Shown here one piece after another: positions 1-9,156 of a DNA stretch of 64,000 bases. The DNA comes from Enterobacter sp. Ag1 (GTDB lineage: Bacteria; Pseudomonadota; Gammaproteobacteria; Enterobacterales; Enterobacteriaceae): contig AKXM01000034.1 in assembly GCA_000277545.1 (NCBI GenBank), positions 186,001-250,000 on the forward strand. Reading direction: 5' to 3'. The first letter of the stretch is position 1. Every line of letters starts with the position of its first letter. A program made the translations under genes and the position numbers. The notes under the pieces are model-generated. The model saw only the letters and a program-made list of their open reading frames with translations. It ran no database searches and had not been told where the DNA came from.

Positions 1-34
1 TATAGCTAACAGCCATCGATAAAAGCGATAGTTT

Positions 35-898
35 ATGCGTTACTCCCCGGAATCACTGGAAGCCTTTTTACAGGCCGTTGAAACGGGTTCTTTTTCCGCC
101 GCCGCACGCAAGCTGAAAAAGAGCCAGTCCACCATCAGCAGCGCTATTGCCAACCTGGAAGCTGACCTTGGCGTGACGCTGTTCGATCGCCACGCCAGGC
201 AGCCCACGCTTACCCCGCACGGGCAGCGCGTTTTGCCCTATGTACAGGCTATTTTTGCCGCCAGCGAGCGGCTGGATGAAGTTTCCGTCAGGCTGGCGGA
301 CAACGTCGAGCCGCGCCTGACGTTTGTGCTTTCCGACATGTGGCAAACCGCCCACCACGAATCCATCCTGCAGCAGTTTTCCGAGCGTTACCCGGACATC
401 GAATTTGAATGCATTATTGCTGAGGATGAAGACGTGATTGATAGTCTGCAGATTGGCCGCGCCCACGTCGGCGTCCTGCGGGTTCAGGAGAGTTACCCGC
501 CGGATATCACCGTTGCCCGCCTTCAGGTTGGTGCAGAAATGACCATTTTTTTTCATCGCGATCACCCGCTGGCGAAGCAGACAGAGGTGCGGATGGATGA
601 GCTACATACCGTGCGGCAACTGGTGCTTAAAACCTTTGTGCGCCCCGGTAAGGTCGCCGCACGCGGCCCTATCTGGTCGTCCCCATCTTTACTGCTGCTG
701 CTTGAGATGGCGGAACAGGGTTTTGGCTGGGGAATTTTGCCGAGCTGGCTGGTTAACCAATTTGGACACGGCGTGCTTAAGCCGCTGAAGGTGGAAGGCT
801 GGCCGCAAAATCTTGAGGTGGATGTCGCCTGGTCGAACAAAACGCCGCCCGGCCCGGCTGGCCGCTGGTTGATCGACCGACTACGCGAGCGGCGGTAA
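35..898 (+). CDS. LysR-family transcriptional regulator
   Basis: A 287-residue protein with the usual LysR layout. An N-terminal winged helix-turn-helix covers about residues 5-65 (GSFSAAARKLKKSQSTIS is the helix-turn-helix core), followed by a linker helix and a C-terminal periplasmic-binding-like effector domain at about 90-285. Family members bind DNA as tetramers and respond to a small ligand. The gene lies 79 bp upstream of a LysE-type exporter on the same strand, so it may control export of an amino acid or metabolite; that link is inferred from position only. Its own promoter lies at or beyond the window edge. Family assignment is firm, the ligand is unknown. Confidence 0.9.
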   Translation: MRYSPESLEAFLQAVETGSFSAAARKLKKSQSTISSAIANLEADLGVTLFDRHARQPTLTPHGQRVLPYVQAIFAASERLDEVSVRLADNVEPRLTFVLSDMWQTAHHESILQQFSERYPDIEFECIIAEDEDVIDSLQIGRAHVGVLRVQESYPPDITVARLQVGAEMTIFFHRDHPLAKQTEVRMDELHTVRQLVLKTFVRPGKVAARGPIWSSPSLLLLLEMAEQGFGWGILPSWLVNQFGHGVLKPLKVEGWPQNLEVDVAWSNKTPPGPAGRWLIDRLRERR

Positions 899-977
899 TA
901 ACTCGGCACACGCTTGCGGTTGTCACCCGCATGGCTTTCAGGTTAAAAAACGTTATTCCACCAACAGGATCCCGTAA

Positions 978-1601
978 ATGAGCGTTATCACTCCCCTTTT
1001 TGCTATTACCGCCACCATCGCGCTGGGCGCCATGAGCCCCGGCCCAAGCTTTGTTTATGTCGCTCAAAATGCCGTAGCGCGTTCACGCGCGCATGGGCTG
1101 GTGACCGCGCTGGGAACCGGCGTCGGGGCGGCGGCATTTTCGCTGATGGCGCTGCTGGGTTTACAGGCTTTTCTGCTGGCGGTGCCGGTGGCCTATACCG
1201 GGATCAAGATAGCCGGCGGGCTTTATCTGCTGTGGCTGGCTTATAAGATAATCAAACACTCTCGCGAGCCGCTGCACGTGGGCGCCGTGGGAAAAAGCGA
1301 TAAAAGCATGATAGCTACCTTCCGTGACGGGCTGTTCACCCAGTTGAGCAACCCGAAAACCGCCGTCGTGTTTGCCAGTATTTTTACCGCGCTGCTGCCG
1401 CGCGAGATCCCGGCATTCTACTACGTCGTGCTGCCGGTGCTGTGCTTTGTGATTGATGCGGGATGGTATTCAATTGTCACGCTGGTGCTCTCTTCCGAGA
1501 AACCGCGCAATGCCTACCTGCGTTTTAAAACTGTGATTGACCGCTTAGCGGGCGGCGTGATGGGGATTTTGGGGCTGAAGCTGATTTTCTTCTCACGCTA
1601 A
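978..1601 (+). CDS. LysE/RhtB-family amino-acid exporter
   Basis: A 207-residue hydrophobic protein of the size typical for LysE/RhtB exporters (about 205-210 residues, six predicted membrane segments). The family signature GAMSPGPSF sits at about residues 15-23, near the end of the first membrane helix, and the usual SNPKT motif follows mid-protein (FTQLSNPKTAVVF). Members export amino acids or derivatives across the inner membrane using the proton gradient. It follows the LysR gene on the same strand and ends just before a strong hairpin. The substrate cannot be told from sequence. Confidence 0.9.
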   Translation: MSVITPLFAITATIALGAMSPGPSFVYVAQNAVARSRAHGLVTALGTGVGAAAFSLMALLGLQAFLLAVPVAYTGIKIAGGLYLLWLAYKIIKHSREPLHVGAVGKSDKSMIATFRDGLFTQLSNPKTAVVFASIFTALLPREIPAFYYVVLPVLCFVIDAGWYSIVTLVLSSEKPRNAYLRFKTVIDRLAGGVMGILGLKLIFFSR

Positions 1602-1604
1602 AAA

Positions 1605-1632
1605 ACAGAAAGCCACCGCAAGCGGTGGCTCA
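1605..1632. terminator. Hairpin terminator between exporter and ydiH
   Basis: A perfect 9-bp inverted repeat, AGCCACCGC (1611-1619) and GCGGTGGCT (1622-1630), with a two-base centre. An A-run lies on its left, which becomes a T-run for the minus-strand transcript. It sits between two convergent genes and can serve both, most clearly ydiH. Confidence 0.7.
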
Positions 1633-1644
1633 GACAGAGTGGGA

Positions 1645-1833
1645 TCAGTGAATCCCCAACCGGTGCGCATGGAAAATCTCTTCACGCAGTTCGAGGTGGG
1701 TTAAACCCAGCAGATCGGCAAACTCCAGCTTGAGCTGCTGCAGGCGGATCAGGAATTGCGCGGGGGTTAACTGCTCTTGTTCACGACGAAGAAATTCAAA
1801 CGCTAAGGTGGTTGGGGTTATCTCGGTGTCCAT
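1645..1833 (-). CDS. ydiH: YdiH family small protein
   Basis: A 62-residue protein that matches E. coli YdiH in length and pattern: a conserved FEFLRREQ-type start, PAQFLIRLQQL in the middle, LEFADLL, and an HRLGIH-type end. E. coli YdiH is an uncharacterised cytoplasmic protein. No membrane segment or catalytic motif is visible; the sequence is mostly helical and rich in Leu, Glu and Gln. In E. coli it lies near menI and suf, whereas here its neighbours are an exporter and a hotdog thioesterase, so the location differs. Identification is from recalled sequence similarity. Confidence 0.8.
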   Translation of the reverse strand: MDTEITPTTLAFEFLRREQEQLTPAQFLIRLQQLKLEFADLLGLTHLELREEIFHAHRLGIH

Positions 1834-1950
1834 GGTAATCCTCTGTTGGGTTGTGAAATCGACAGTATTGTACCACCAACGCGCTGTTCAAAAAACAGCC
1901 AGAGCAGGATTTCTGGCGCTTAACTTTTATAACAACATCAGGACTGAAAC

Positions 1951-2340
1951 ATGTTTTCTAAGCATTATGAAGTGGATGAAAGCCATATTGATTTTCAGGG
2001 CGTAGTCGACGGCCTGTACTATCCGTTTTACATGGAGTGGACGCGCCACGCCTACATGCGCGAGGCGCTCGGTATTGATATCGAGGAAGAGTTCCGCCAG
2101 GGCAAACTCTATATGGTACTGGAATACTCCCTGCGCTTTCGTAAGAGCCTGCAGAAAGGCGACAACGTTGAGGTCACCTGCCAGCTTGAGCGCAACGAAA
2201 AACGCAACCGCGTGAACTTCGCGCAGCAGATCAAAGTTGATGGCGTGGTTTATGCCGAAGCGACGTTTGTCGCCACCTGCCTGGCCAATGGCCGCCCTTC
2301 CATGCCGGAAGCCGTACTGAACGCACTGGAACAGCTCTAA
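1951..2340 (+). CDS. YbgC/4HBT-type acyl-CoA thioesterase
   Basis: A 129-residue single hotdog-fold protein. The N-terminal stretch DFQGVVDGLYYPFYMEWTR contains the Asp-(x)-GVV...YxxYxEW(x)R pattern of the 4-hydroxybenzoyl-CoA thioesterase/YbgC group; the Asp at about residue 14 is the expected catalytic residue. Family members hydrolyse short or aromatic acyl-CoA esters in the cytoplasm. The start is supported by CAGGA 8 bases upstream. The protein is distinct from MenI, which is a PaaI-type hotdog. The acyl substrate is unknown. Confidence 0.85.
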   Translation: MFSKHYEVDESHIDFQGVVDGLYYPFYMEWTRHAYMREALGIDIEEEFRQGKLYMVLEYSLRFRKSLQKGDNVEVTCQLERNEKRNRVNFAQQIKVDGVVYAEATFVATCLANGRPSMPEAVLNALEQL

Positions 2341-2347
2341 CATCGAT

Positions 2348-2375
2348 TAGCGAAGGGTAACCGCGCTCTTCGCTA
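2348..2375. terminator. Convergent intergenic hairpin
   Basis: An 8-bp inverted repeat TAGCGAAG (2348-2355) / CTTCGCTA (2368-2375) lies between the thioesterase and the convergent ATPase gene, overlapping the ATPase stop codon. There is no clear T-run, so terminator activity is uncertain. Confidence 0.4.
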
Positions 2376-2924
2376 GCCTTCCTCCAGCGCCTGGAGGATG
2401 TAATCTGTTCTCCACTCCACGCTCCCCTCCGGCAACACGATTATCCGATACCCCAGCTTGCCGTAAGTGTCAGCCATGATTGCAGCCGTCTGCACCGCCT
2501 CTTCCCAGCTCTGCTTTCTTTCTGCATCCCCGGCATAAATAGCCTTCCAGGGCGGTGCCAGGAAAATATCAGAATGGTAGGGAAACCGTCTAACGGCTTC
2601 CAACAGATGATCGGGAATGGGCAACTGCATCAGGGCGAGATAACCCAGGATGTCCGGCACGCCGCGATCGTAAAAACAATAAGTCTGTTTTTCGTCTGCG
2701 CCATACCAGGAGCGCATTTCCCACCCAAGCATCTGCTCAGCAAATGCCGCAGGATCCTGCCAGGGTAAGGCGTGCCCGCCAATTTGCTGCTGGTGCTGAA
2801 TAATGCTCCTCCCGGCCTCCGGCTGGCAATCAAAACCCCGGCGCTTGAGCTCATTAATGAGGGTACTTTTCCCGGAACCTGGCCCGCCGGTAAGCACCAC
2901 GCGTTTCACCTGAATATTGTTCAT
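2373..2924 (-). CDS. AAA_28-type P-loop ATPase/kinase
   Basis: A 183-residue P-loop protein. The Walker A motif GGPGSGKST lies right after the start (about residues 11-19), followed by an NTPase/kinase-like core with FYDRGVPDILGY as a DxG-type element. The pattern resembles AAA_28 (NadR/Ttd14-like) proteins. The reading frame stays open further upstream, but the start at 2924 is preferred because GGGAGG lies 4 bases upstream and the P-loop then falls at the normal N-terminal position. The gene is divergent from queH. Function is unknown; a small-molecule kinase is possible. Confidence 0.8.
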   Translation of the reverse strand: MNNIQVKRVVLTGGPGSGKSTLINELKRRGFDCQPEAGRSIIQHQQQIGGHALPWQDPAAFAEQMLGWEMRSWYGADEKQTYCFYDRGVPDILGYLALMQLPIPDHLLEAVRRFPYHSDIFLAPPWKAIYAGDAERKQSWEEAVQTAAIMADTYGKLGYRIIVLPEGSVEWRTDYILQALEEG

Positions 2925-3026
2925 AAACCTCCCAAACATTATTTTCTTTACTGATTTATGGTGATTCCACGCCCTCGTTCCTGCTACCCTCTGGCAAAAA
3001 AGTGAATAAGACTTAGGATCACCCGC

Positions 3027-3695
3027 ATGCAAGAATTTATCCGGCCGGTTTTGAACCTGCCTAACAACGAGAAGAAACTGCTGCTGCACTCCTGCTGCGC
3101 CCCCTGCTCGGGTGAAGTCATGGAGGCCATACACGCGTCCGGTATCGAATACACCGTGTTCTTCTACAACCCAAACATTCACCCGCAGAAAGAGTATTTA
3201 CTGCGCAAGGATGAAAACATTCGCTTTGCGGAACAGCACGGCGTGCCGTTTGTGGATGCGGATTACGATACCGATAATTGGTTTGAGCGTGCGAAAGGGA
3301 TGGAGTGGGAGCCGGAGCGTGGAGTGAGATGCACCATGTGCTTTGATATGCGTTTCGAGCGTACAGCACTTTACGCCCATGAGCACGGATTTAATGTCAT
3401 CAGCAGTTCGCTGGGGATTTCCCGCTGGAAAAACATGCAGCAGATTAACGACTGCGGGCACCGCGCCGCCGCGCCTTATGAAGGCATGAGCTATTGGGAT
3501 TACAACTGGCGCAAACAGGGTGGCTCCGCTCGCATGATTGAAATCAGCAAGCGCGAACAGTTCTACCAGCAGGAATACTGCGGCTGCGTCTATTCCCTGC
3601 GCGACACCAACCTGCACCGGAAAGCCAATAACCGGCCGATGATTAAAATCGGCAAGCTGTTCTATGGCAAGGACGACGAGTCATCTCAGGCTTAA
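3027..3695 (+). CDS. queH: Epoxyqueuosine reductase QueH
   Basis: A 222-residue DUF208/QueH protein. QueH performs the last step of queuosine biosynthesis, reducing epoxyqueuosine to queuosine in tRNA, and replaces the unrelated B12 enzyme QueG. The cysteine motifs that bind iron are visible: HSCCAPC near residue 22, [10 protein letters not shown] near 100 and YCGCVY near 178. The Walker-like first part [12 protein letters not shown] is typical. E. coli K-12 relies on QueG, so this is a non-K-12 gene; whether QueG is also present cannot be seen here. It stands alone between divergent and downstream genes. Confidence 0.92.
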   Translation: MQEFIRPVLNLPNNEKKLLLHSCCAPCSGEVMEAIHASGIEYTVFFYNPNIHPQKEYLLRKDENIRFAEQHGVPFVDADYDTDNWFERAKGMEWEPERGVRCTMCFDMRFERTALYAHEHGFNVISSSLGISRWKNMQQINDCGHRAAAPYEGMSYWDYNWRKQGGSARMIEISKREQFYQQEYCGCVYSLRDTNLHRKANNRPMIKIGKLFYGKDDESSQA

Positions 3696-3793
3696 CCCAC
3701 TGAATGGTTGACACATTTTTGCATTAATTAACGGTTGCCCGTAGTAAGGGCAGCTGTTTTAATTTCCTCTTTAAATTATTACCAGAGGGAACT

Positions 3794-4450
3794 ATGCAAA
3801 ATAATACTCACGCTGGCGTCAGGGCTTACAACCCTATCACTCTAAAACTTTACGACTGGTGGGTGTTAAAGATCTCAAATCAGTACGCCTGGCGTTGCCC
3901 GACAGACACCGTTTTGCTCCCGCATTTCAAGGTCCACACCGGCGAAAATCATCTGGATATCGGCGTGGGAACGGGCTATTACCTGCCTCACCTGCCTGCT
4001 ACCGTTGAACTTTCCCTGATGGATTTGAACACCAGCAGCCTGCAGGCGGCCTCGGCGAAAGCGGGCCACAGAATCAAAGACCATCTGCAGCATGACGTTT
4101 TTAAGCCCCTGCCGCAGAGCTGGCACGATCGTTTTGACTCCATCTCACTTTTCTATTTACTGCATTGCCTGCCCGGCTCGCTAAACGACAAAGCGCTGGC
4201 GATAGATAACATTGCCCGTGCGCTTAAAACAGAAGGCACGCTCTTTGGCGCGACGATTCTGGGTGAAGGCGTGGCGCACAATGCTTTTGGCCGCAAGCTA
4301 ATGAACGTTTATAACAAGAAAGGGATCTTTTCTAATCGGCAGGATTCAGCAGGACTGCTCAGGGATGTTTTGACCGCGAGATTCGAACGGGTCGACGTAA
4401 AAATTGAAGGTACAGTCGCGTTATTTACCGCCAGCGGACGCCGCGATTAA
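3794..4450 (+). CDS. Class I SAM-dependent methyltransferase
   Basis: A 218-residue protein with a Rossmann-type SAM-binding motif LDIGVGTGYYLPHLP at about residues 53-67, an acidic loop after strand 2 (LSLMDLN) and the post-motif pattern of small class I methyltransferases. The start follows GAGGGAACT, a good ribosome-binding site. The substrate is unknown. No partner gene is visible; dcp is convergent beyond a 233-bp gap that contains one striking inverted repeat. It could act on a small metabolite or lipid-like compound. Confidence 0.85.
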   Translation: MQNNTHAGVRAYNPITLKLYDWWVLKISNQYAWRCPTDTVLLPHFKVHTGENHLDIGVGTGYYLPHLPATVELSLMDLNTSSLQAASAKAGHRIKDHLQHDVFKPLPQSWHDRFDSISLFYLLHCLPGSLNDKALAIDNIARALKTEGTLFGATILGEGVAHNAFGRKLMNVYNKKGIFSNRQDSAGLLRDVLTARFERVDVKIEGTVALFTASGRRD

Positions 4451-4599
4451 GAGGGAAAATCCGGGAGCCTGCCGACATCGATCAGGCCCCGTAATCGTTC
4501 AAAGTAACCCAGAAGTACCCTGCATTTTCCCGAGCAGGTTTGAAATTTATAGCCAGCAACCCTGGACATTGCACGGATATATTCTGTTTGATTTTTAAG

Positions 4600-4641
4600 G
4601 CACTTAACGCAAATCAGGGCTTTGCAGTTTGCGTTAAGTGC
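4600..4641. repeat. 14-bp perfect inverted repeat between genes
   Basis: GCACTTAACGCAAA (4600-4613) is matched exactly by TTTGCGTTAAGTGC (4628-4641) with a 14-base loop that itself contains TTTGC, able to pair with the inner GCAAA. Neither side has a T-run. It lies between the methyltransferase and dcp stop codons. A protein-binding site or a structured 3' end shared by both transcripts are the options. Confidence 0.7.
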
Positions 4642-4683
4642 GATTTCACTGCGGCTACACTAGTGAGAGCGCTTTCTTTGCCA

Positions 4684-6732
4684 TTATTGCTCCGCCAGCC
4701 CGCGGTTTTTCAGCATCGGTTCGCTGTGCGGATCGTGTCCTCGCCAGTCGCGATACAACGCTTCCAGATCGCTGCTGTTACCTCTTGAGAGAATCGCTTC
4801 CCGGAAGCGCTGGCCGTTTGCGGCGCTGAGCCCGCCCTGCTCCACAAACCACTGATAGCCGTCGTCCGCTAACATTTGCGTCCAGATATAGGCGTAATAA
4901 CCCGCCGCGTAGCCGCCGCCAAAAATATGGGCAAAATAGCTACTGCGGTAGCGAGGCGGCACCTCGGCCAGCTTGATGTGCTCTTTTTCCAGCGCTTCAG
5001 CTTCGAAGCGCGCCACATCGTCAATAGCCGTGTCTGGTGCCAGGCTGTGCCAGTTCATGTCCAGCAGCGCCGCCGCCAGCAGCTCGGTCATGTCATAGCC
5101 TTTGTTAAACTGCGCGGCGCGGAACAGTTTGCTGCGGAGCGACTCCGGCATTGGCTCACCGGTCTGGTGATGCCGGGCATAATTGGCAAAGACCTCGGGA
5201 TGGCTCGCCCAGTGCTCGTTAATTTGCGAAGGGAACTCCACAAAATCTCGCGGCGTGTTGGTCCCCGAAAGGCTCGCATAGCGCTGGGTAGCAAACAGGC
5301 CGTGCAGCGTATGGCCGAACTCGTGAAACAGCGTTATGACATCGTCCCATGAAATCATGGCAGCCTCGCCGCTGGCCGGTTTGGTATAGTTGCATACGTT
5401 GTAGATCACCGGCATGGCGTCAAACAGCGTGGATTGATCGACAAAGTTCCCCATCCACGCCCCGCCGCCTTTGCTGTCTCGGGCAAAGAAATCACCGTAG
5501 AACAGCACCATGCCGCTCCCATCGTTATCAAAAATCTCCCAGGTGCGCACATCCGGGTGGTAAGTCGGGATATCAAAACGTTCTACGAAACGCAGCCCGA
5601 AGAGCTGGCTGGCGGCCCAGAATACGCCGTTAGTCAGCACACCGTTGAGTTCAAAATACGGTTTAATCTGCCCTTCATCGAGATCGTACTTCGCACTACG
5701 CACCTGCTCGGCGTAAAACTGCCAGTCCCATGCCGTGGCCTGGAATCCCCCGTTCTGGGCATCAATAACGTCCTGAATGTCTTTCAGTTCGCGGCGCGCC
5801 CGCCCGGTGGCCGCAGGGACGATGTTCCGCATAAAGCGCAGCGCCGCATCGGGGGTTTTCGCCATCTGGTCGGCCATTTTCCAGGCCGCGTAGTTTTCAA
5901 AGCCCAAAAGCTGAGCTTGTGCAGCCCGCAGCGTAGCCAGGCGAGCGACGATGGCGCGAGTATCGTTCGCATCGTTGCGCTGGGCACGCGTCCAGCCAGC
6001 CTCAAAGAGCGCTTCTCGCGTGGCGCGGTCGCTCAGGCTTTGTAAAGCCGGCTGCTGGGTAAAATTCAGCAGCGGAAGCAGCCATTTACCCGGCAGGCCT
6101 TTGTCAGCCGCAGCCTGCGCCGCAGCCGCAATTTCCGCACTGGTCAGGCCGTTAAGCGCCTCAGCGTGGTCAACCACCAGACCACCGGCTTTATCCGCCG
6201 CATGAAGACGATTATTGAACTGGCTGGTGAGCTGGGCGCTCTCTTTGTTCAGCGCTTTCAGCTGCGTTTTATCCTGCTGGCTTAACGTGGCGCCCGCCAG
6301 CTTGAACGACTGCCAGGTCACCTCCACCAGCCGCAGGGATTCCGCATCCAGATTGAGGTCGTGGCGCTGCTGATAAACGCGATTCAGCCGGGCGAATAAG
6401 GTATCGTTCAGGCGAATTTCATCGGCAAGCTCAGCCAGTTCGGTGGAGAACTCTTCATCAAGCTGCTGCAGGAAATCGCTGGTGTGCGCCGACGTCATGG
6501 CGTAGAACACGGTAGTCACGCGGCCCAGCATCGCACCGGTTTTCTCCAGCGCCAGGTAAGTATTTTCAAACGTAGGCTCAGCCGGATCACCGGCAATGGC
6601 GGCGACTTCTGCACGCTTGATGCGCTTACCTTCATCGAAAGCCGGTCGGTAATGGTCGTTAGTTATCTCGTCGAAATGCGGGGCCTGATAAGGCAATAAA
6701 CTCGGCTGGAAAAACGGGTTGCTCTGCAACAT
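4684..6732 (-). CDS. dcp: Peptidyl-dipeptidase Dcp (M3 family)
   Basis: A 682-residue zinc metallopeptidase, almost exactly the length of E. coli Dcp (681). The zinc motif HEFGH lies at residues 470-474, as in E. coli, and the third ligand region follows downstream (EFPSQINEHW). Dcp removes dipeptides from the C-terminus of peptides in the cytoplasm and helps recycle peptides. There is no signal peptide. As in E. coli the gene is divergent from ydfG, with about 135 bp between the starts. Identification is secure. Confidence 0.97.
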   Translation of the reverse strand: MLQSNPFFQPSLLPYQAPHFDEITNDHYRPAFDEGKRIKRAEVAAIAGDPAEPTFENTYLALEKTGAMLGRVTTVFYAMTSAHTSDFLQQLDEEFSTELAELADEIRLNDTLFARLNRVYQQRHDLNLDAESLRLVEVTWQSFKLAGATLSQQDKTQLKALNKESAQLTSQFNNRLHAADKAGGLVVDHAEALNGLTSAEIAAAAQAAADKGLPGKWLLPLLNFTQQPALQSLSDRATREALFEAGWTRAQRNDANDTRAIVARLATLRAAQAQLLGFENYAAWKMADQMAKTPDAALRFMRNIVPAATGRARRELKDIQDVIDAQNGGFQATAWDWQFYAEQVRSAKYDLDEGQIKPYFELNGVLTNGVFWAASQLFGLRFVERFDIPTYHPDVRTWEIFDNDGSGMVLFYGDFFARDSKGGGAWMGNFVDQSTLFDAMPVIYNVCNYTKPASGEAAMISWDDVITLFHEFGHTLHGLFATQRYASLSGTNTPRDFVEFPSQINEHWASHPEVFANYARHHQTGEPMPESLRSKLFRAAQFNKGYDMTELLAAALLDMNWHSLAPDTAIDDVARFEAEALEKEHIKLAEVPPRYRSSYFAHIFGGGYAAGYYAYIWTQMLADDGYQWFVEQGGLSAANGQRFREAILSRGNSSDLEALYRDWRGHDPHSEPMLKNRGLAEQ

Positions 6733-6867
6733 CCTCTACTCCCGGTGACCTGAAATGTGGGTTAGTTATAGCGCATTTAGCTTCGTTTCTTAAAAGAAAA
6801 ACTAAGATTACCGTGGCCCGTTAGCGTGCTAAGGTAGTGCCGGACAAAAGCGTTGAGGAACAGAGAG

Positions 6868-7617
6868 ATGATTGTACTGGTTACGGGTGCTACCGCGGGC
6901 TTTGGTGAAAGCATTACCCGCCGTTTCGTTAAGAATGGCCATAAGGTTATTGCCACCGGCCGCCGTCAGGAACGCCTGCTCGAGCTTAAAGAAGAGCTGG
7001 GTGACAACCTGTTTACGCTGCAGCTGGATGTGCGCAATCGCGCGGCAATAGAAGAAGCGCTGGCTTCCCTGCCGGCCGACTGGCAACAGATTGATATCCT
7101 GGTCAACAACGCCGGGCTGGCGCTGGGCATGGAGCCTGCGCATAAAGCCAACGTCGATGACTGGGAAAACATGATCGACACCAACAACAAAGGCCTAGTT
7201 TATATGACCCGCGCCGTGCTGCCGGGCATGGTCGAGCGCAATCGCGGCCACATTATTAACATCGGTTCCACCGCGGGCAGCTGGCCTTACGCCGGGGGCA
7301 ACGTCTACGGGGCGACCAAAGCCTTCGTGCGCCAGTTCAGCCTGAACCTGCGCACCGACCTGCATAAAACGGCCGTTCGCGTGACCGACATCGAACCGGG
7401 CATGGTGGGCGGCACCGAGTTTTCCAACGTGCGCTTTAAGGGCGACGATGACAAAGCCGGCAAAACCTACGAAAACGCCAACGCGCTGACGCCGGAAGAC
7501 GTTACCGAAGCCGTCTGGTGGGTGGCGACGTTACCGAAACACGTCAACATCAACACCCTGGAAATGATGCCGGTCAGCCAGACGTTTGCCGGTCTGAGTG
7601 TCCATCGCGAAGGGTAA
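6868..7617 (+). CDS. ydfG: NADP-dependent 3-hydroxy acid dehydrogenase YdfG
   Basis: A 249-residue short-chain dehydrogenase, nearly identical in pattern to E. coli YdfG (248). The cofactor motif TGATAGFG is at residues 6-13, NNAG follows, and the catalytic Tyr-x3-Lys is in VYGATKAF. YdfG oxidises 3-hydroxy acids such as L-allo-threonine and serine with NADP and reduces malonic semialdehyde. The frame opens 15 bases earlier, but the ATG at 6868 has GAGGAA 8 bases upstream and gives the family length. The gene ends in a good terminator. Confidence 0.97.
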   Translation: MIVLVTGATAGFGESITRRFVKNGHKVIATGRRQERLLELKEELGDNLFTLQLDVRNRAAIEEALASLPADWQQIDILVNNAGLALGMEPAHKANVDDWENMIDTNNKGLVYMTRAVLPGMVERNRGHIINIGSTAGSWPYAGGNVYGATKAFVRQFSLNLRTDLHKTAVRVTDIEPGMVGGTEFSNVRFKGDDDKAGKTYENANALTPEDVTEAVWWVATLPKHVNINTLEMMPVSQTFAGLSVHREG

Positions 7618-7637
7618 CTCTGGCGAAAGTCATAGTG

Positions 7638-7665
7638 AAACGGGGCCTTTGCAGCCCCGTTTTTT
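7638..7665 (+). terminator. Rho-independent terminator of ydfG
   Basis: Stem ACGGGGC (7640-7646) / GCCCCGT (7654-7660) with a 7-base loop, followed by a run of T (7660-7665). A classic intrinsic terminator just after ydfG. Confidence 0.88.
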
Positions 7666-7695
7666 CATCTTACGGCACGCTAAAATGCGGAGCGA

Positions 7696-8022
7696 TCAGG
7701 CCCGGCCCCAGCCAGCAACGATGATCAGCATCCCACAGAAAGCAATGGCCGCTCCGGTCCAGTCGTAAACGCTGAGCTTCACGCCGTCGACCACGCGCAG
7801 CCAGAGCAACGCCGTCACCACATAAACCCCGCCGTAGGCCGCATAGACGCGCCCGCTGGCCGCCGGATGCAGCGTCAAAAGCCAGACAAAAATCGCCAGC
7901 GACAGCGCCGCTGGCAGCAATAACAACGGAGAGCCGTTGCGTTTAAGCCATAGCCAGGGCAGAAAACAACCAATAATCTCCGCCAAAGCGGTGGCAAAAA
8001 ATAGCAACGTTGTTTTGATCAT
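7696..8022 (-). CDS. ynfA: YnfA family inner-membrane protein
   Basis: A 108-residue protein, the same length as E. coli YnfA, with four hydrophobic segments. It belongs to UPF0060, related to small multidrug resistance exporters. The N-terminus [20 protein letters not shown] and the [18 protein letters not shown] stretch are diagnostic. Its efflux role is debated and depends on species. It is divergent from ynfB as in E. coli, which supports the identification. Confidence 0.96.
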   Translation of the reverse strand: MIKTTLLFFATALAEIIGCFLPWLWLKRNGSPLLLLPAALSLAIFVWLLTLHPAASGRVYAAYGGVYVVTALLWLRVVDGVKLSVYDWTGAAIAFCGMLIIVAGWGRA

Positions 8023-8125
8023 ATTGTCTTTTCTTCAGTAATAATGATGCCCACTAACTCTGACATTAGGCGCGAATCAGCCTCAATGATATGATTAGTT
8101 TTATTAAACTAAAAAGGAAATCGCA

Positions 8126-8524
8126 ATGAACTCAATCCTTCGTAAGTCTTTGTCATGGATGCCGTTAGCCTTGCTGGGAGCTGCATTCATGGTTTCTATG
8201 CCAACCCAGGCCGATACTAACGTGATCGTTGTTCCGGGCGGAACGAACGGCGTCGGTGGTCAGGAGAACTCCCTGACCCGCCAGCGCGCAGCGGAAGAAA
8301 AAGAGCAGTGGAATGACACCCGTACCCTGCGCCAGAAGATCAACCGCCATAACGAAAAAGTGTTCGACCGTGAGTCGGCGCGCGGGGACAAAGACTGGGC
8401 CAAACAAGATGCCGCCCAAGATACCTTCGACAAATGCCAGCAGAGCGCCAACGTGAACGCCTACTGGGAGCCGAACACCCTGCGCTGCCTGGATCGCCGC
8501 ACCGGCCGCGCGATCAATCCATAA
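8126..8524 (+). CDS. ynfB: UPF0482 (DUF1283) exported protein YnfB
   Basis: A 132-residue protein with a cleavable signal peptide (about residues 1-30, ending near TQA-D). The mature part has the conserved SRQRAA-like, [12 protein letters not shown] and the C-terminal [18 protein letters not shown] motifs of E. coli YnfB (113 residues). This copy is longer because of an insertion after the signal peptide (about residues 35-48, rich in Gly and Val) and mid-protein. Function is unknown; likely periplasmic. AAGGAAATCGCA precedes the ATG. Confidence 0.95.
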   Translation: MNSILRKSLSWMPLALLGAAFMVSMPTQADTNVIVVPGGTNGVGGQENSLTRQRAAEEKEQWNDTRTLRQKINRHNEKVFDRESARGDKDWAKQDAAQDTFDKCQQSANVNAYWEPNTLRCLDRRTGRAINP

Positions 8525-8589
8525 TAGTCCCACTCTCAAACGAGGCTTCTGCTTAAGAAGCCTCACCATCATCAGCGCAAGGATTTGCT

Positions 8590-9147
8590 ATGAGTAACGA
8601 ACTGCCTATTCGTCTTCGCCCGCTTGAGCGCGAAGATCTCCGCTTCGTCCACCAGCTGGACAATAACGCCAGCGTCATGCGCTACTGGTTTGAAGAGCCT
8701 TACGAAGCCTTCGTGGAGCTGTCTGACCTGTATGACAAACATATTCACGATCAGAGCGAGCGCCGCTTTGTCATCGACTGCAACGGCGTGAATGCCGGGC
8801 TGGTTGAGCTGGTCGAAATCGACCACATCCACCGCCGGGCGGAGTTTCAGATAATTATCACGCCGGAGTTCCAGGGCAAAGGGCTCGCCTCGCGCGCGGC
8901 CAAACTGGCCATGGAGTACGGTTTTACCGTGCTCAATCTCTATAAGCTCTACCTGATTGTCGATAAAGAGAATGAAAAAGCGGTACATATTTATAAAAAA
9001 CTGGGCTTTATCGTGGAAGGCGAGCTGATCCACGAGTTCTTCATTAACGGCCAGTACCGCGACGCCATTCGGATGTGCATCTTCCAGCAGCAGTTCCTGG
9101 CGCAGAAAACCCCGGAAAAAACCCTGCTGAAGCCGACGGCTCAGTAA
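8590..9147 (+). CDS. speG: Spermidine N1-acetyltransferase SpeG
   Basis: A 185-residue GNAT acetyltransferase matching E. coli SpeG (186) through most of its length, including [20 protein letters not shown], the acetyl-CoA loop [11 protein letters not shown] and the C-terminal LLKPTAQ. It acetylates spermidine and spermine with acetyl-CoA and protects against polyamine toxicity. It acts as a cytoplasmic dodecamer in other species. It follows ynfB by 65 bp. In E. coli the next gene is ynfC; here katG and some 45 kb intervene. Confidence 0.97.
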   Translation: MSNELPIRLRPLEREDLRFVHQLDNNASVMRYWFEEPYEAFVELSDLYDKHIHDQSERRFVIDCNGVNAGLVELVEIDHIHRRAEFQIIITPEFQGKGLASRAAKLAMEYGFTVLNLYKLYLIVDKENEKAVHIYKKLGFIVEGELIHEFFINGQYRDAIRMCIFQQQFLAQKTPEKTLLKPTAQ

Positions 9148-9156
9148 CCGCTTTTC

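Noticed and set aside
4404-4788. Plus-strand open frames running through the methyltransferase-dcp gap
   Set aside because: Cys/Arg-rich odd composition, no ribosome site; the inverted repeat lies within.
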